Program-made: the position numbers and the translations under genes
Notes under the pieces: model-generated
Seen by the model: the letters and a program-made list of their open reading frames with translations, nothing else
What the model was told of the DNA's origin: nothing
Databases searched by the model: none
Assembly: GCA_900758845.1 (NCBI GenBank)
Contig: CAAESW010000052.1
Span: 1-43,500 of the forward strand
Length of the DNA stretch: 43,500 bases
DNA from: an uncultured Collinsella sp.
GTDB lineage: Bacteria > Actinomycetota > Coriobacteriia > Coriobacteriales > Coriobacteriaceae
Direction of reading: 5' to 3'
Part shown: positions 1-8,567 of the stretch, in pieces
Position numbering within the stretch: position 1 is the first letter of the stretch
How the letters are laid out: every line of letters begins with the position of its first letter

Positions 1-453
1 CGCGCCGATGCGCTGGCGCGTCTGTGGCGCCTGACGCCGGAGCAGCGCGAGCGCTTCGATGTCGCCCTGAATCGCTGGCTCAAGTCGGCGGTCCGTGCCG
101 AGCTGCTTGCCTGGCCGTGCGTTCGCGCCGAGGTGCCGTTCTTTTCGCTGGGCTGCGAGGACGAGGACATCGCTCGCTACGGTGCATATGCCGAAGGCGC
201 CATCGACGCTTTGGCGACGAACCCGGCAGATTCGTCACGCGCGCTGGTCATCGACTACAAGACGGGCGGCACGCCGGATGAGACGCCGGAGCAGCTGCAG
301 GAGAAGCACGCCCTGCAGGCGCGCGTCTACGCTGATGTTCTGCATAAGGCGGGCTTTGAGGCCGTGACCGTCAAGTTCGTCCGCGTGGAGCAGCCGGATC
401 CAACCATCTTCGTCGAACCCGCCGAGCCCCAAGTAGTCACCTATAACTTCTAA
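1..453 (+). CDS. C-terminus of AddA/RecB-like helicase-nuclease (5' truncated by window)
   Basis: The reading frame is open from base 1 and ends with TAA at 451-453, leaving 150 residues of a larger protein. Visible motifs are those of a PD-(D/E)XK nuclease of the RecB/AddA type: RAEVPF, then an acidic residue in AIDALA, then VIDYKTGG, where the Asp and Lys are the metal-binding D-x-K pair. It is followed by a conserved helical stretch (LQARVYADVL) typical of the end of this domain. In AddAB-type enzymes this domain degrades DNA ends during double-strand break repair. The UvrD-type helicase part would lie upstream of the window. AddA, AddB or a stand-alone UvrD-nuclease fusion cannot be told apart from this fragment. 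Confidence 0.8.
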   Translation, partial: RADALARLWRLTPEQRERFDVALNRWLKSAVRAELLAWPCVRAEVPFFSLGCEDEDIARYGAYAEGAIDALATNPADSSRALVIDYKTGGTPDETPEQLQEKHALQARVYADVLHKAGFEAVTVKFVRVEQPDPTIFVEPAEPQVVTYNF

Positions 454-465
454 TCCTCAGATAAC

Positions 466-528
466 TTGCGGTGGAATAGTTCCTGCATTGCGGCCCAGGT
501 GGCCCAAGCGGGAACTATTCCACCGCAA
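466..528. repeat. Long intergenic hairpin, 18-bp perfect stem (repeat family A)
   Basis: Bases 466-483 and 511-528 are perfect reverse complements (arm core GGTGGAATAGTTCC), with a 27-base loop that is itself partly pairable. It lies just after the stop of the AddA-like gene and before dnaE. There is no T-run after either arm, so it is not a standard intrinsic terminator. It could be a REP/MITE-like intergenic repeat or an RNA-stability hairpin. Confidence 0.7.
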
Positions 529-629
529 CTGCAAGAGGAGCCGTGTGGGTTTGGCTAGGTTCGGGTGCCGTCCGCGCCGTGCGGTAAAATCGTTCAGTCA
601 GAACACGAACCCGCATCGGAGCTCATCAC

Positions 630-3600
630 ATGGCATTCGTCCATCTGCACAACCACACCGTCTTCTCCATGCTCGACGGCGCAACCCGTATCCAGGATAT
701 GGTCAACCGTGCCGTTGAGCTGGGCATGCCCGCTGTTGCCATTACCGACCACGGCTACATGTATGGCGTGCCCGACCTGGCGCTGGCCTGCGACGCCGTC
801 AACCACAACACGCCCGAGTACAAAACCTGGAGCCACGACAAGGCCTTCTTGGAAAAGGACCGCCGCGACGAGTTGGTGGAGCCCGATCCCGAGGAAAACC
901 CGCGCGAGCATGCCCAGTATGTGAAGGACATGGCCATGTGGGACGAGAAGGGCAACATCGACGAGCTCAAGCCGCCTCTGGTCATCAAGCCCATCTTTGG
1001 CTGCGAGGTTTACTTTACGCCGGACGAGACGCTCGCCCGCGACCATAAGCCCGAGCTCTACCACATGATCCTTCTGGCCAAGGACCAGGAGGGCTACGTC
1101 AACCTGATGCAGACGGTCTCCGAGGCCGCCGTGCAGGGCTTTTACTACAAGCCGCGCGTGACGCTCGACAACCTGCGCCGCCATGCCAAGGGTATGATCT
1201 GCACGAGCGCCTGCATTGCGGGCATCATCCCCAAATACATCGACCGCGGCGACATGGAAGGCGCCATCAAATGGGCCGAGACCTTCCGCGACACCTTCGA
1301 CCCCGGCGACTTTTATATCGAGATCCAGGAACACGGCATTACCACCGATAACGGCCTGACCGACGAGCAGATGGATCGCACGCTCATCGACATCGCCAAA
1401 CAGGTGGGCGTCAAGGTCATCGCCACTAACGACTTCCACTATCTGCGCCGCGAGGACGCGCCGGTGCAGGACGTCATCATGTGCATCGGCATGAACGCCA
1501 AGGTCGACGACCCCAACCGCATGCGCATGACCGGCTCGGAGTTCTACATGAAGACCGAGGAGGAGATGCGGGCAATGTTCCCGTATTGCCCCGAGGCCTG
1601 CGACAACACGCTCGAGATCGCCGACAAGTGCTACGTTGAGCTGGACTGGGACTCCATCATCCTGCCGCGCTTCCCGCTGCTCGACCCCGGCGAGACGCAC
1701 GAGAGCCAGTTCCGTCGCGAGTGCGAGAAGGGCCTGCGCCAGCACTACGGCGAGGATTGGGCGACGCGCGAGATCAACGGCGTCAACATCAAGGACCGTT
1801 TCGAATACGAATACAAGGTAATCTGCGACAAGGGCTTTGCCGCGTACTTCCTGATCGTCGCGGAGTACGTCCAATGGGCAAAGGACAACGGCATCGGTGT
1901 CGGCCCCGGCCGTGGCTCGGCCGCCGGCGCTATCGTCGCCTACGCCATGAACATCACCGCGTTCGACCCGCTCGAGAACGGCCTGATGTTCGAGAGGTTC
2001 CTGTCCCCGCAGCGTACCGAGATGCCCGATATCGATATGGACTTCGACGATGAGCGTCGCCTCGAGGTTGTGGAGCACGTTCGGCAGCTCTACGGCCCCG
2101 AGAAGGTCACCCACGTTATCACCTACTCGACCATCAAGGCCAAGCAGGCCATCAACGATGCCGCGCGCGTTCTGGACTACCCGGTCTACATGGGCCAGCG
2201 CCTGTCCAAGATGGTCTCGAGCGACCCCAAGGTCAAGCTCAAGCAGGTACTCGAAAAACAACCCGGCAAAGAGGATCTGTTTAACCCCGACTTTGCCGAG
2301 GCCTATAAAAAGGACGACGACGCCCGCCGCATCATCGACACGGCGCTCTCGATTGAGGGCCTCACCCGTGGCGAGGGCGTGCACGCGTGTGCCGTTCTGA
2401 TTTGCCGCGACCCCGTCAACGAGCACGTGCCCACCAAGCTCGACACCAAGGGCGGCGTCGAGATTACCCAGTACGAGGGTCATACCGTCGCCGACATGGG
2501 CCTGCTCAAGATGGACTTCTTGGGCCTGCGCACGCTGACGGTTATCTCCAAGGCCAAGGCCAACATCAAAAAGAACTTCGGCATCGACATCAAAGAGGAA
2601 GAGATCCCCTTTGACGATCCCGAGATCTTTAAGCTCATGGGTTCCGGCCATACCGCCGGCGTCTTCCAGGTCGAGTCCGCTGGCATGACGGCCACGATCA
2701 AGAACATGAAGCCCACCGAGTACAAACACGTCGTGGCATTGATCGCCCTGTACCGCCCGGGCCCGCTGGGCGCCGGCATGGTCTCGTCCTACATCAACCG
2801 TATGAACGGCAAGGAGCCGGCCGTCTCCTACGACGACCGTCTGGACGACATCCTGGGCGAAACCTACGGCACCATGGTCTACCAGGAGCAGGTTATGCTC
2901 ATCTCCGTCGAGATGTGCGGCTTCTCCAAGGGCGAATCGGACTCGCGTATCCGTAAGCCCGTGGCTAAGAAGAAGATCAAGCTGCTCACGTCGACGGTGC
3001 TCCACTGGGAGGATGGCTCGGACGAGACCACCTACGACCACTGGATGAACGGCGCTATCAAGAACAACTACACGCGCGAGGTTGCCCAGAAGATTTGGGA
3101 CGATGTTCTCGAGTTCGCGTCCTACGCCTTTAACAAGTCGCACTCCGCCGGCTACGCCATCCTGGTTATGCAGACGGCGTGGCTCAAGGCGCATTATCCG
3201 CACGAGTACATGGCGGCCGTTCTGACGTCCTACACGGGCAAGACCGACAAGATCGTGCACTACGTCTCGGCGTGCCGTCACGACGGCATCCCCGTGCTTT
3301 CGCCAGATGTCAACGAGTCCGGTACCGAGTTCACGGCTACCAAGGAGGGCGTGCGCTTTGGTCTGGCCGGCATTCGCGGCGTGGGCACCGGCGTGGCGCA
3401 AGCGATTATCGCCGAGCGCGAGGCGGGCGGTCCGTTTAAGACGCTGCACGACTTTGTCGAGCGCGTGGACTCGAGCCAGGCCAACCGCCGCGTGATCGAA
3501 TCGCTGATCAAGGCAGGTGCCTTCGACTCCACGGGGTATCCGCGTCGCCAGATGATGCACTTTGTGGATAAGAACAACCCCGAGAACATCATCGATGCCG

Positions 3601-4433
3601 CGGTAAAGCGCCAGAAGGACCGCGCGAGCGGCCAGACGTCGTTCTTCGATATGTTCGGCGACGTTGAGGGCTCGGGCTTTGAGGTGAGCGTGCCCGATCC
3701 GGATGGCCAGGAATGGGACCGCCACCTTAAGCTGAGCCAGGAGAAGGAGGTTCTGGGCATCTATGTCTCGGATCACCCGCTGCGCCCGTTTGAGTATGCG
3801 CTCAGCAAAGCGCGCGACTTCTCGTTCTCGCAGATCGATACCGGCTACGAAGTGCAGAATCCCACGGGCGGCACCATCAACCAGGAGATTCCCGAGGGCA
3901 AGGCGCTGTGGTGGGCCGGCATGGTCTCGAGCGTGTCCAAGCGCGTGACCAAAAACGGCGACCCCATGGGCATCGTGCAGCTTGAGGACATGGAAGGCGA
4001 GGCCACCGTCGTGGTGTTCCCCAAGACCTACAAGGAGGCCGAGGGGTATCTGTACGGCGAGGTCGATCCCGAGACCGGCGTGCAGCTGTCTGACGCGTTT
4101 GTGCGCATTAAAGGCAAGCTCGAGCGCTCGGACCGCGGCGACCAAATCATCGCGCAGGAGATCGTGCCGCTGGAGCTCAACGAGGAGAACAACAAGCCCA
4201 AGGTGTTTGAGGTCATGGTGCCCAACAGCCGCTTTAGCCAGGGCAACATGGCGCGTCTTGCCACGGTGCTCACCACCAACCCGGGCGGCGACCGTGTGGA
4301 GATCTTTATCGAGCAGGTGGACGGGCGCGTGCTGCGTGCCGAGGTACCTGCTAAGGTCAACGCGCGCTCGATTCCGCTGCTGGCCGAGGCCAAGGCCATC
4401 GTGGGTAACCAAGGCAGAGTGACGGTGATCTAA
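630..4433 (+). CDS. dnaE: DNA polymerase III subunit alpha
   Basis: Replicative DNA polymerase catalytic subunit, 1267 residues, near or slightly above the usual length of DnaE (about 1160-1200). The N-terminal PHP domain starts with HLHNHT and keeps the other metal-binding positions (TDHG, GCEVY, LYHM, CTSAC, NDFHYL), so a PHP proofreading exonuclease may be intact. The polymerase core has PDIDMDFDDERR near residues 465-476 with two catalytic Asp, GPGRGSAAG just before it, and MDFLGLRTL near residue 628. FNKSHSAGYA and a helix-hairpin-helix region follow. The C-terminal OB fold (ALWWAGMVSSVSKRVTKNGDP) binds single-stranded DNA. The ATG at 630 is preceded by a GGAG about 10 bases upstream. 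A TAAAAT box at 585-590 could be its -10 element, though no good -35 is seen. A very long open frame on the other strand is a codon-bias shadow. Confidence 0.98.
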   Translation: MAFVHLHNHTVFSMLDGATRIQDMVNRAVELGMPAVAITDHGYMYGVPDLALACDAVNHNTPEYKTWSHDKAFLEKDRRDELVEPDPEENPREHAQYVKDMAMWDEKGNIDELKPPLVIKPIFGCEVYFTPDETLARDHKPELYHMILLAKDQEGYVNLMQTVSEAAVQGFYYKPRVTLDNLRRHAKGMICTSACIAGIIPKYIDRGDMEGAIKWAETFRDTFDPGDFYIEIQEHGITTDNGLTDEQMDRTLIDIAKQVGVKVIATNDFHYLRREDAPVQDVIMCIGMNAKVDDPNRMRMTGSEFYMKTEEEMRAMFPYCPEACDNTLEIADKCYVELDWDSIILPRFPLLDPGETHESQFRRECEKGLRQHYGEDWATREINGVNIKDRFEYEYKVICDKGFAAYFLIVAEYVQWAKDNGIGVGPGRGSAAGAIVAYAMNITAFDPLENGLMFERFLSPQRTEMPDIDMDFDDERRLEVVEHVRQLYGPEKVTHVITYSTIKAKQAINDAARVLDYPVYMGQRLSKMVSSDPKVKLKQVLEKQPGKEDLFNPDFAEAYKKDDDARRIIDTALSIEGLTRGEGVHACAVLICRDPVNEHVPTKLDTKGGVEITQYEGHTVADMGLLKMDFLGLRTLTVISKAKANIKKNFGIDIKEEEIPFDDPEIFKLMGSGHTAGVFQVESAGMTATIKNMKPTEYKHVVALIALYRPGPLGAGMVSSYINRMNGKEPAVSYDDRLDDILGETYGTMVYQEQVMLISVEMCGFSKGESDSRIRKPVAKKKIKLLTSTVLHWEDGSDETTYDHWMNGAIKNNYTREVAQKIWDDVLEFASYAFNKSHSAGYAILVMQTAWLKAHYPHEYMAAVLTSYTGKTDKIVHYVSACRHDGIPVLSPDVNESGTEFTATKEGVRFGLAGIRGVGTGVAQAIIAEREAGGPFKTLHDFVERVDSSQANRRVIESLIKAGAFDSTGYPRRQMMHFVDKNNPENIIDAAVKRQKDRASGQTSFFDMFGDVEGSGFEVSVPDPDGQEWDRHLKLSQEKEVLGIYVSDHPLRPFEYALSKARDFSFSQIDTGYEVQNPTGGTINQEIPEGKALWWAGMVSSVSKRVTKNGDPMGIVQLEDMEGEATVVVFPKTYKEAEGYLYGEVDPETGVQLSDAFVRIKGKLERSDRGDQIIAQEIVPLELNEENNKPKVFEVMVPNSRFSQGNMARLATVLTTNPGGDRVEIFIEQVDGRVLRAEVPAKVNARSIPLLAEAKAIVGNQGRVTVI

Positions 4434-4471
4434 GGGCGACCTTGCTGGCCCGCGCGAGATTGGAGGAAGTG

Positions 4472-7400
4472 ATGGCACAGGGGACGTTTGTGCAGGCGCT
4501 CCGGAAAGAGGCGGCGCTGAGCGGTACCTTTATGAAGGGCCGCTCGCTCATGCTCAACGGCGCCGTGTTGTCGATTGAGGACAGCGGCTCGCGCTTCTCC
4601 AAAAACGTGACGGTTGAGGGCTCGGTGCGCGGCTCGCGCGGCGACCTGTACAAGACGCACGTGGCGCTCGATATGGACGAGCACGAGGTGATCGATTACG
4701 ACTGCGATTGCCCCGCTGCCTATCGCTACCCCGGCATGTGCAAGCACACCATCGCCACGGCGCTGGCGTACCTGGACGCCAGCGGCATTGAGCCTGTTGA
4801 GGGGCTGCGCACACCGGTTCGCACGTTTACGGCGCAGCCGAAACAGCCCGCGCGCCCCGCGCCCCAAGCGCCGGCCGTCAATCCCAACTTTCCCTTCCCG
4901 GCGCCCGTCCCCACGAGTCCCAGCCTCATGGCGGCGCTCTCCGATCTTTCGGACGCGCGCATGGATGAGCTGGCGAGCATGCGCCGCAAGCTTGCCGGTG
5001 CCGTTGATCCCGACGCCCCCAAAGCGGCGTTGGAGCCCTCGTTGGTGCCGTACTACAATCCGCTGTTCGCCGACCGCTTTAGCTGGGCGCTCGAGTTCCG
5101 CATTCGCTGCGGTTCGGTGTCCTACGTGGTCAAGGATATCGACGGCATGGCCGACGCCTATGTCCGAGGCGGCACCTTCTCGTACGGCAAAAAGCTCACG
5201 TTTGCCCATACGCCCGAAGCCTTCGAAGACGTGTCGACAAAGTTGCTCAACCTTGTTGTGACGACAGTCGCCTATCTCGATGACATCACAAGCTCGCGTT
5301 CGGCATCGTACGACTTTGCCCGCAGCGGTTTTGTCGCCGAGCGTCAGTTGCCGCTGTCCGAGCATAGCATCGTATATGTGCTGGACCTGCTGCGTGGCCA
5401 GACCATCTCCTTTGAGCCCGCCTGGTCGCGGGGGACGACGACGCATCGCACCTATGACGTGGCGGTTGAGATGCCTCCGGAAGGGGAGGACGAGGCGCTG
5501 TCTAAGCGGCCACCGCTCCTTGCCGCCAAAATCGCGCCGGCGGCCGGTGGCAGCTACGATCTGCGCCTGCCGGCCGATGCATACTGCTTTGCTTCGGACG
5601 ACGTTGCCTATCTGGTCGACACGCACCGCGCGCGCCGCGCCGATGCGGCGTTCGCCCAGCATGCCGCACCGTTTTTGTCGCGTCTGCTGCCCTGTCGTAC
5701 GCCGGTCCATATCGCTGCCGACCAGGTGGGTGAGTTCTGTCGCATGGCGCTGCCCATTTTGCGCGACTACACCGACCTTACCGCGCCCGCTGCGCTCGAT
5801 ACCGTGGCGCCCGAGCCGGGCTTTGCCATGGCGATCGGCGTCGACGATGGACTCGTGACCTGCAAAGTTACGGTTACCTACGGCGACTGGTCGGCAGATC
5901 TCTTTAGCCTGGGCGCTCCGGGCAGCCCCTTCGAAGAGCAGCGCCCGGGCGTGCCGCCGCGCGACGAGGTGGCAGAGTTTCGCGTTATGGACACGGCGGC
6001 TCTGTATTTCGACTTTTACGAGGGCGGCCTGGCATTTGAGGAACGCGATGACGAGAAACTGTTCCACTTGCTGACCGAGGGCCTGTCTGCCCTGTCCGAG
6101 CTGGGCGAGGTCATGCTCAGCGACCGCCTGCGCCAGATTTCGGTACGCCCTGCGCCTAAGCTCTCGGTGCGCGCCACCGTCAAGAGCAACCTGCTCGACG
6201 TCGAGCTGGGCGCGAGCGGCCTTTCGGCTGCAGACCTTGCCATCTATCTGGACTCGTACAAGCGCCACCAGACGTTCGCTCGCCTTACGTCTGGCGACAT
6301 CGTTCGCCTGGACGAGGGCGCTCGTGCCGCGTTTGGCCTTGCCGAGGATCTGGGGGTCGATGCCGTCGATCTGCTCGACGGCGTGTCGCTTCCCTCGTCG
6401 AGTACCCTGTTCGTCGACAGCATGCTTGCGCGCACGCCTGCGCTTGAAGCCGATCGCGACGCTGCGTTCCGTCGCACCGTCGAGCGCTTGGATACGCTCG
6501 GCAAGATGGATTTTACGGTGCCGGCATCTCTCAAGGCCACACTGCGCGGCTATCAGGTCGACGGCTACCAGTGGCTCGGCTCGCTCGAGCACCTGGGCCT
6601 CGGCGGCATCTTGGCCGACGATATGGGCCTGGGCAAAACGCTGCAGATGATCGCGCATATCCTGGCGCGCGTGGAAGCGGGGGACACGAAGCCCACGCTT
6701 GTGGTGTGCCCAGCGTCGCTTGTGTACAACTGGACCGCCGAGCTGGAGCGCTTTGCCCCGTCGCTCGATGTGTGCGCCATTGTGGGCGCCAAGGCCCAGC
6801 GTCGCGTGCAGATCGCCGGCGTGGCCGAGCATAACGTGGTCGTGACGTCGTATGACCTTATGCGGCGCGATATCGACGAGTACGTCGAGCAGGACTTTGC
6901 CCGCGTGGTGCTCGATGAGGCCCAGTACATTAAAAACCCGCTCACCCAGGTGGCGCGCGCCGCCAAGCGCCTGCCTGCCGGCGTGCGCTTTGCCCTGACG
7001 GGCACGCCCATCGAAAACCGCTTGTCCGAGCTCTGGAGCATCTTCGACTTTTTGATGCCGGGCCTGCTTGGCGCGCGCGAGTCGTTTGCCAAGCGTTTCG
7101 AAAGCCCGGTCGAGCACGCCGAGGGTGACAGCGCCGCTCGCCTGCAGGCGCTCGTGTCGCCGTTTGTGCTGCGCCGTGTCAAGGAAGACGTGGTGGCCGA
7201 TCTGCCCGAAAAGATCGAGGACACCGTCGTGGCTCAGCTCACCGGCGAGCAGCGCAAGCTGTACCTGGCAAACCAGGACCGCATCGCCCAGCAGGTGCAG
7301 CACCGCGAGGCATCCGAGTTTAAGAAAGACAAGCTCAAGGTGCTCGCCGAGCTCACCAAGCTGCGCCAGATTTGCTGCGACCCGCGTCTACACTACGAGG

Positions 7401-7936
7401 ATTACAAGGCGGGGAGCGCCAAGCTCGATACGTGCATGGAACTCGTGCACGGTGCACTCGACGGCGGGCATCGCATCCTGTTGTTCAGCCAGTTTACGGG
7501 TATGCTCGATATCATCGGCAAGCGCCTGTCCAAGGAGGACATCGCCTTCCTTAAGCTCACGGGCGCTTCGTCTAAGGAGAGTCGCGCCAAGATGGTCGCG
7601 CAGTTCCAGGCGGGCGAGGTGCCGGTGTTTCTGATCTCGCTCAAGGCGGGCGGCGTGGGCCTTAACCTGACGGCGGCCGATGTGGTCATTCACTACGACC
7701 CGTGGTGGAACGTGGCCGCACAGGACCAGGCGACCGACCGTGCGCATCGTATTGGCCAGCAGCACACCGTGACTGTGTACAAGCTCATCGCCAAGGACAC
7801 GATCGAGGAGCGCATCATGCAGATGCAGGAGTCCAAGCGCGACCTGGTCAACAGCGTGCTCGGCGGCGACGGCATCTCGTCGGCGCTATTTAGCCGCGAA
7901 GATGTTCTGGCGCTGCTCGGCGGCGACGGGCGCTAA
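4472..7936 (+). CDS. SNF2-family DEAD/DEAH helicase with SWIM zinc finger
   Basis: A 1154-residue Swi2/Snf2-type DNA-dependent ATPase. The N-terminus has a SWIM zinc-binding motif (CDCP...GMCKH, about residues 77-91, CxC-xn-CxH). Residues of about 100-680 match the poorly conserved SNF2-associated region of bacterial members. The ATPase core follows: LRGYQVDGYQWL, Walker A DDMGLGKT near residue 716, DEAQ near 814, a TGTPIENR motif III, then the second RecA lobe ending with DRAHRIGQ near 1084. I chose ATG 4472 because GGAGG at 4462-4466 lies 5 bases upstream; an in-frame TTG at 4442 has no ribosome site. It starts 38 bases after dnaE and may be co-transcribed with it. The role is DNA or nucleoprotein remodelling in transcription or repair; the substrate is unknown. 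Confidence 0.95.
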   Translation: MAQGTFVQALRKEAALSGTFMKGRSLMLNGAVLSIEDSGSRFSKNVTVEGSVRGSRGDLYKTHVALDMDEHEVIDYDCDCPAAYRYPGMCKHTIATALAYLDASGIEPVEGLRTPVRTFTAQPKQPARPAPQAPAVNPNFPFPAPVPTSPSLMAALSDLSDARMDELASMRRKLAGAVDPDAPKAALEPSLVPYYNPLFADRFSWALEFRIRCGSVSYVVKDIDGMADAYVRGGTFSYGKKLTFAHTPEAFEDVSTKLLNLVVTTVAYLDDITSSRSASYDFARSGFVAERQLPLSEHSIVYVLDLLRGQTISFEPAWSRGTTTHRTYDVAVEMPPEGEDEALSKRPPLLAAKIAPAAGGSYDLRLPADAYCFASDDVAYLVDTHRARRADAAFAQHAAPFLSRLLPCRTPVHIAADQVGEFCRMALPILRDYTDLTAPAALDTVAPEPGFAMAIGVDDGLVTCKVTVTYGDWSADLFSLGAPGSPFEEQRPGVPPRDEVAEFRVMDTAALYFDFYEGGLAFEERDDEKLFHLLTEGLSALSELGEVMLSDRLRQISVRPAPKLSVRATVKSNLLDVELGASGLSAADLAIYLDSYKRHQTFARLTSGDIVRLDEGARAAFGLAEDLGVDAVDLLDGVSLPSSSTLFVDSMLARTPALEADRDAAFRRTVERLDTLGKMDFTVPASLKATLRGYQVDGYQWLGSLEHLGLGGILADDMGLGKTLQMIAHILARVEAGDTKPTLVVCPASLVYNWTAELERFAPSLDVCAIVGAKAQRRVQIAGVAEHNVVVTSYDLMRRDIDEYVEQDFARVVLDEAQYIKNPLTQVARAAKRLPAGVRFALTGTPIENRLSELWSIFDFLMPGLLGARESFAKRFESPVEHAEGDSAARLQALVSPFVLRRVKEDVVADLPEKIEDTVVAQLTGEQRKLYLANQDRIAQQVQHREASEFKKDKLKVLAELTKLRQICCDPRLHYEDYKAGSAKLDTCMELVHGALDGGHRILLFSQFTGMLDIIGKRLSKEDIAFLKLTGASSKESRAKMVAQFQAGEVPVFLISLKAGGVGLNLTAADVVIHYDPWWNVAAQDQATDRAHRIGQQHTVTVYKLIAKDTIEERIMQMQESKRDLVNSVLGGDGISSALFSREDVLALLGGDGR

Positions 7937-7971
7937 CCCGCTCGGGTGAGGCCGCCAGGGCGGGTTAGCGC
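7930..7971 (+). terminator. Stem-loop overlapping the helicase stop codon
   Basis: Bases 7930-7941 and 7960-7971 form a perfect 12-bp stem (GCGCTAACCCGC and its complement), and the TAA stop codon lies inside the left arm. There is no T-run, so it may act as a weak or Rho-assisted terminator or protect the 3' end. Confidence 0.45.
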
Positions 7972-8087
7972 ACGCCGCCCCATCGTCCCTGCCCGTTATG
8001 TGTTCATTTGCCATGCCGTGGATGGTTCGCCTGCCTTTGGGCATAAGAATCATCGAGAACATTGGCACATCAGCAAAGGAGAACATC

Positions 8088-8450
8088 ATGGCGAAATTCT
8101 TTAAGGACCCCGATGGTAAGCTTATCGCCGCCCTTGGCGACGACGTTGCGACCCCTGCCGGCTGCACGGAGCTGACCGCGAACACCGAGGACGCGGCGCT
8201 CGAAAAGCACGTGCCGGTCGTTGAGAGCGAGCGCGACGGTCACGTGATCCGCGCACGCGTGGGCTCGGTCGAGCATCCCAGCCTGCCCGAGCACTATATT
8301 GAGTGGATTGCCCTTGAGGCCGAGGGCCGTCTGGAGGTCCATTACCTTGAGCCCGGCATGAAGCCCGCGACGTTTTTTGCCGGCGGCTCCAAGACCGGTA
8401 CCGTCTATGCCTATTGTAACCTGCACGGGCTGTGGTCCGCGACGTTCTAG
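8088..8450 (+). CDS. Superoxide reductase (desulfoferrodoxin family, one-iron type)
   Basis: A 120-residue protein that reduces superoxide to hydrogen peroxide without making oxygen, the usual solution in strict anaerobes. The catalytic Fe(His)4(Cys) site is complete: EKHVPV, VEHPS, EHYIEW, and the Cys and His of CNLHGLW near the C-terminus. The N-terminal Cys4 desulforedoxin site of two-iron desulfoferrodoxins is missing; only the region just before EKHVP is recognisable (TANTEDAALEKH). That makes it a one-iron enzyme that keeps a relic N-terminus. ATG 8088 was chosen over an upstream in-frame ATG at 7998 because AAAGGAG at 8075-8081 sits 6 bases before it. It is monocistronic, with stem-loops on both sides. 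Confidence 0.93.
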   Translation: MAKFFKDPDGKLIAALGDDVATPAGCTELTANTEDAALEKHVPVVESERDGHVIRARVGSVEHPSLPEHYIEWIALEAEGRLEVHYLEPGMKPATFFAGGSKTGTVYAYCNLHGLWSATF

Positions 8451-8496
8451 GAGCGCGCCCCCGCTCGGGGTATCATAGCTAGCATATGCACATGCG

Positions 8497-8528
8497 AGCG
8501 CCGACTGCATCATGCGGCCGGCGCTTTT
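8497..8528 (+). terminator. Probable terminator after superoxide reductase gene
   Basis: A 7-bp GC stem, 8497-8503 (AGCGCCG) with 8519-8525, is followed by TTT. It has a 15-base loop that can pair further. It lies between the superoxide reductase gene and the next ribosome site. Confidence 0.5.
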
Positions 8529-8567
8529 ACTACGACAACGATGGTTTACGACGGAAAGGGCTGAGCC

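Noticed and set aside
594..4478. A 1294-codon open frame on the minus strand across dnaE
   Set aside because: It is the codon-bias mirror of dnaE. Its translation is low-complexity, rich in Leu, Val, Gly, Ala and His, and has no motif.
4430..7303. A 957-codon open frame on the minus strand across the SNF2 gene
   Set aside because: It is a shadow of a high-GC gene with clear domains on the plus strand.
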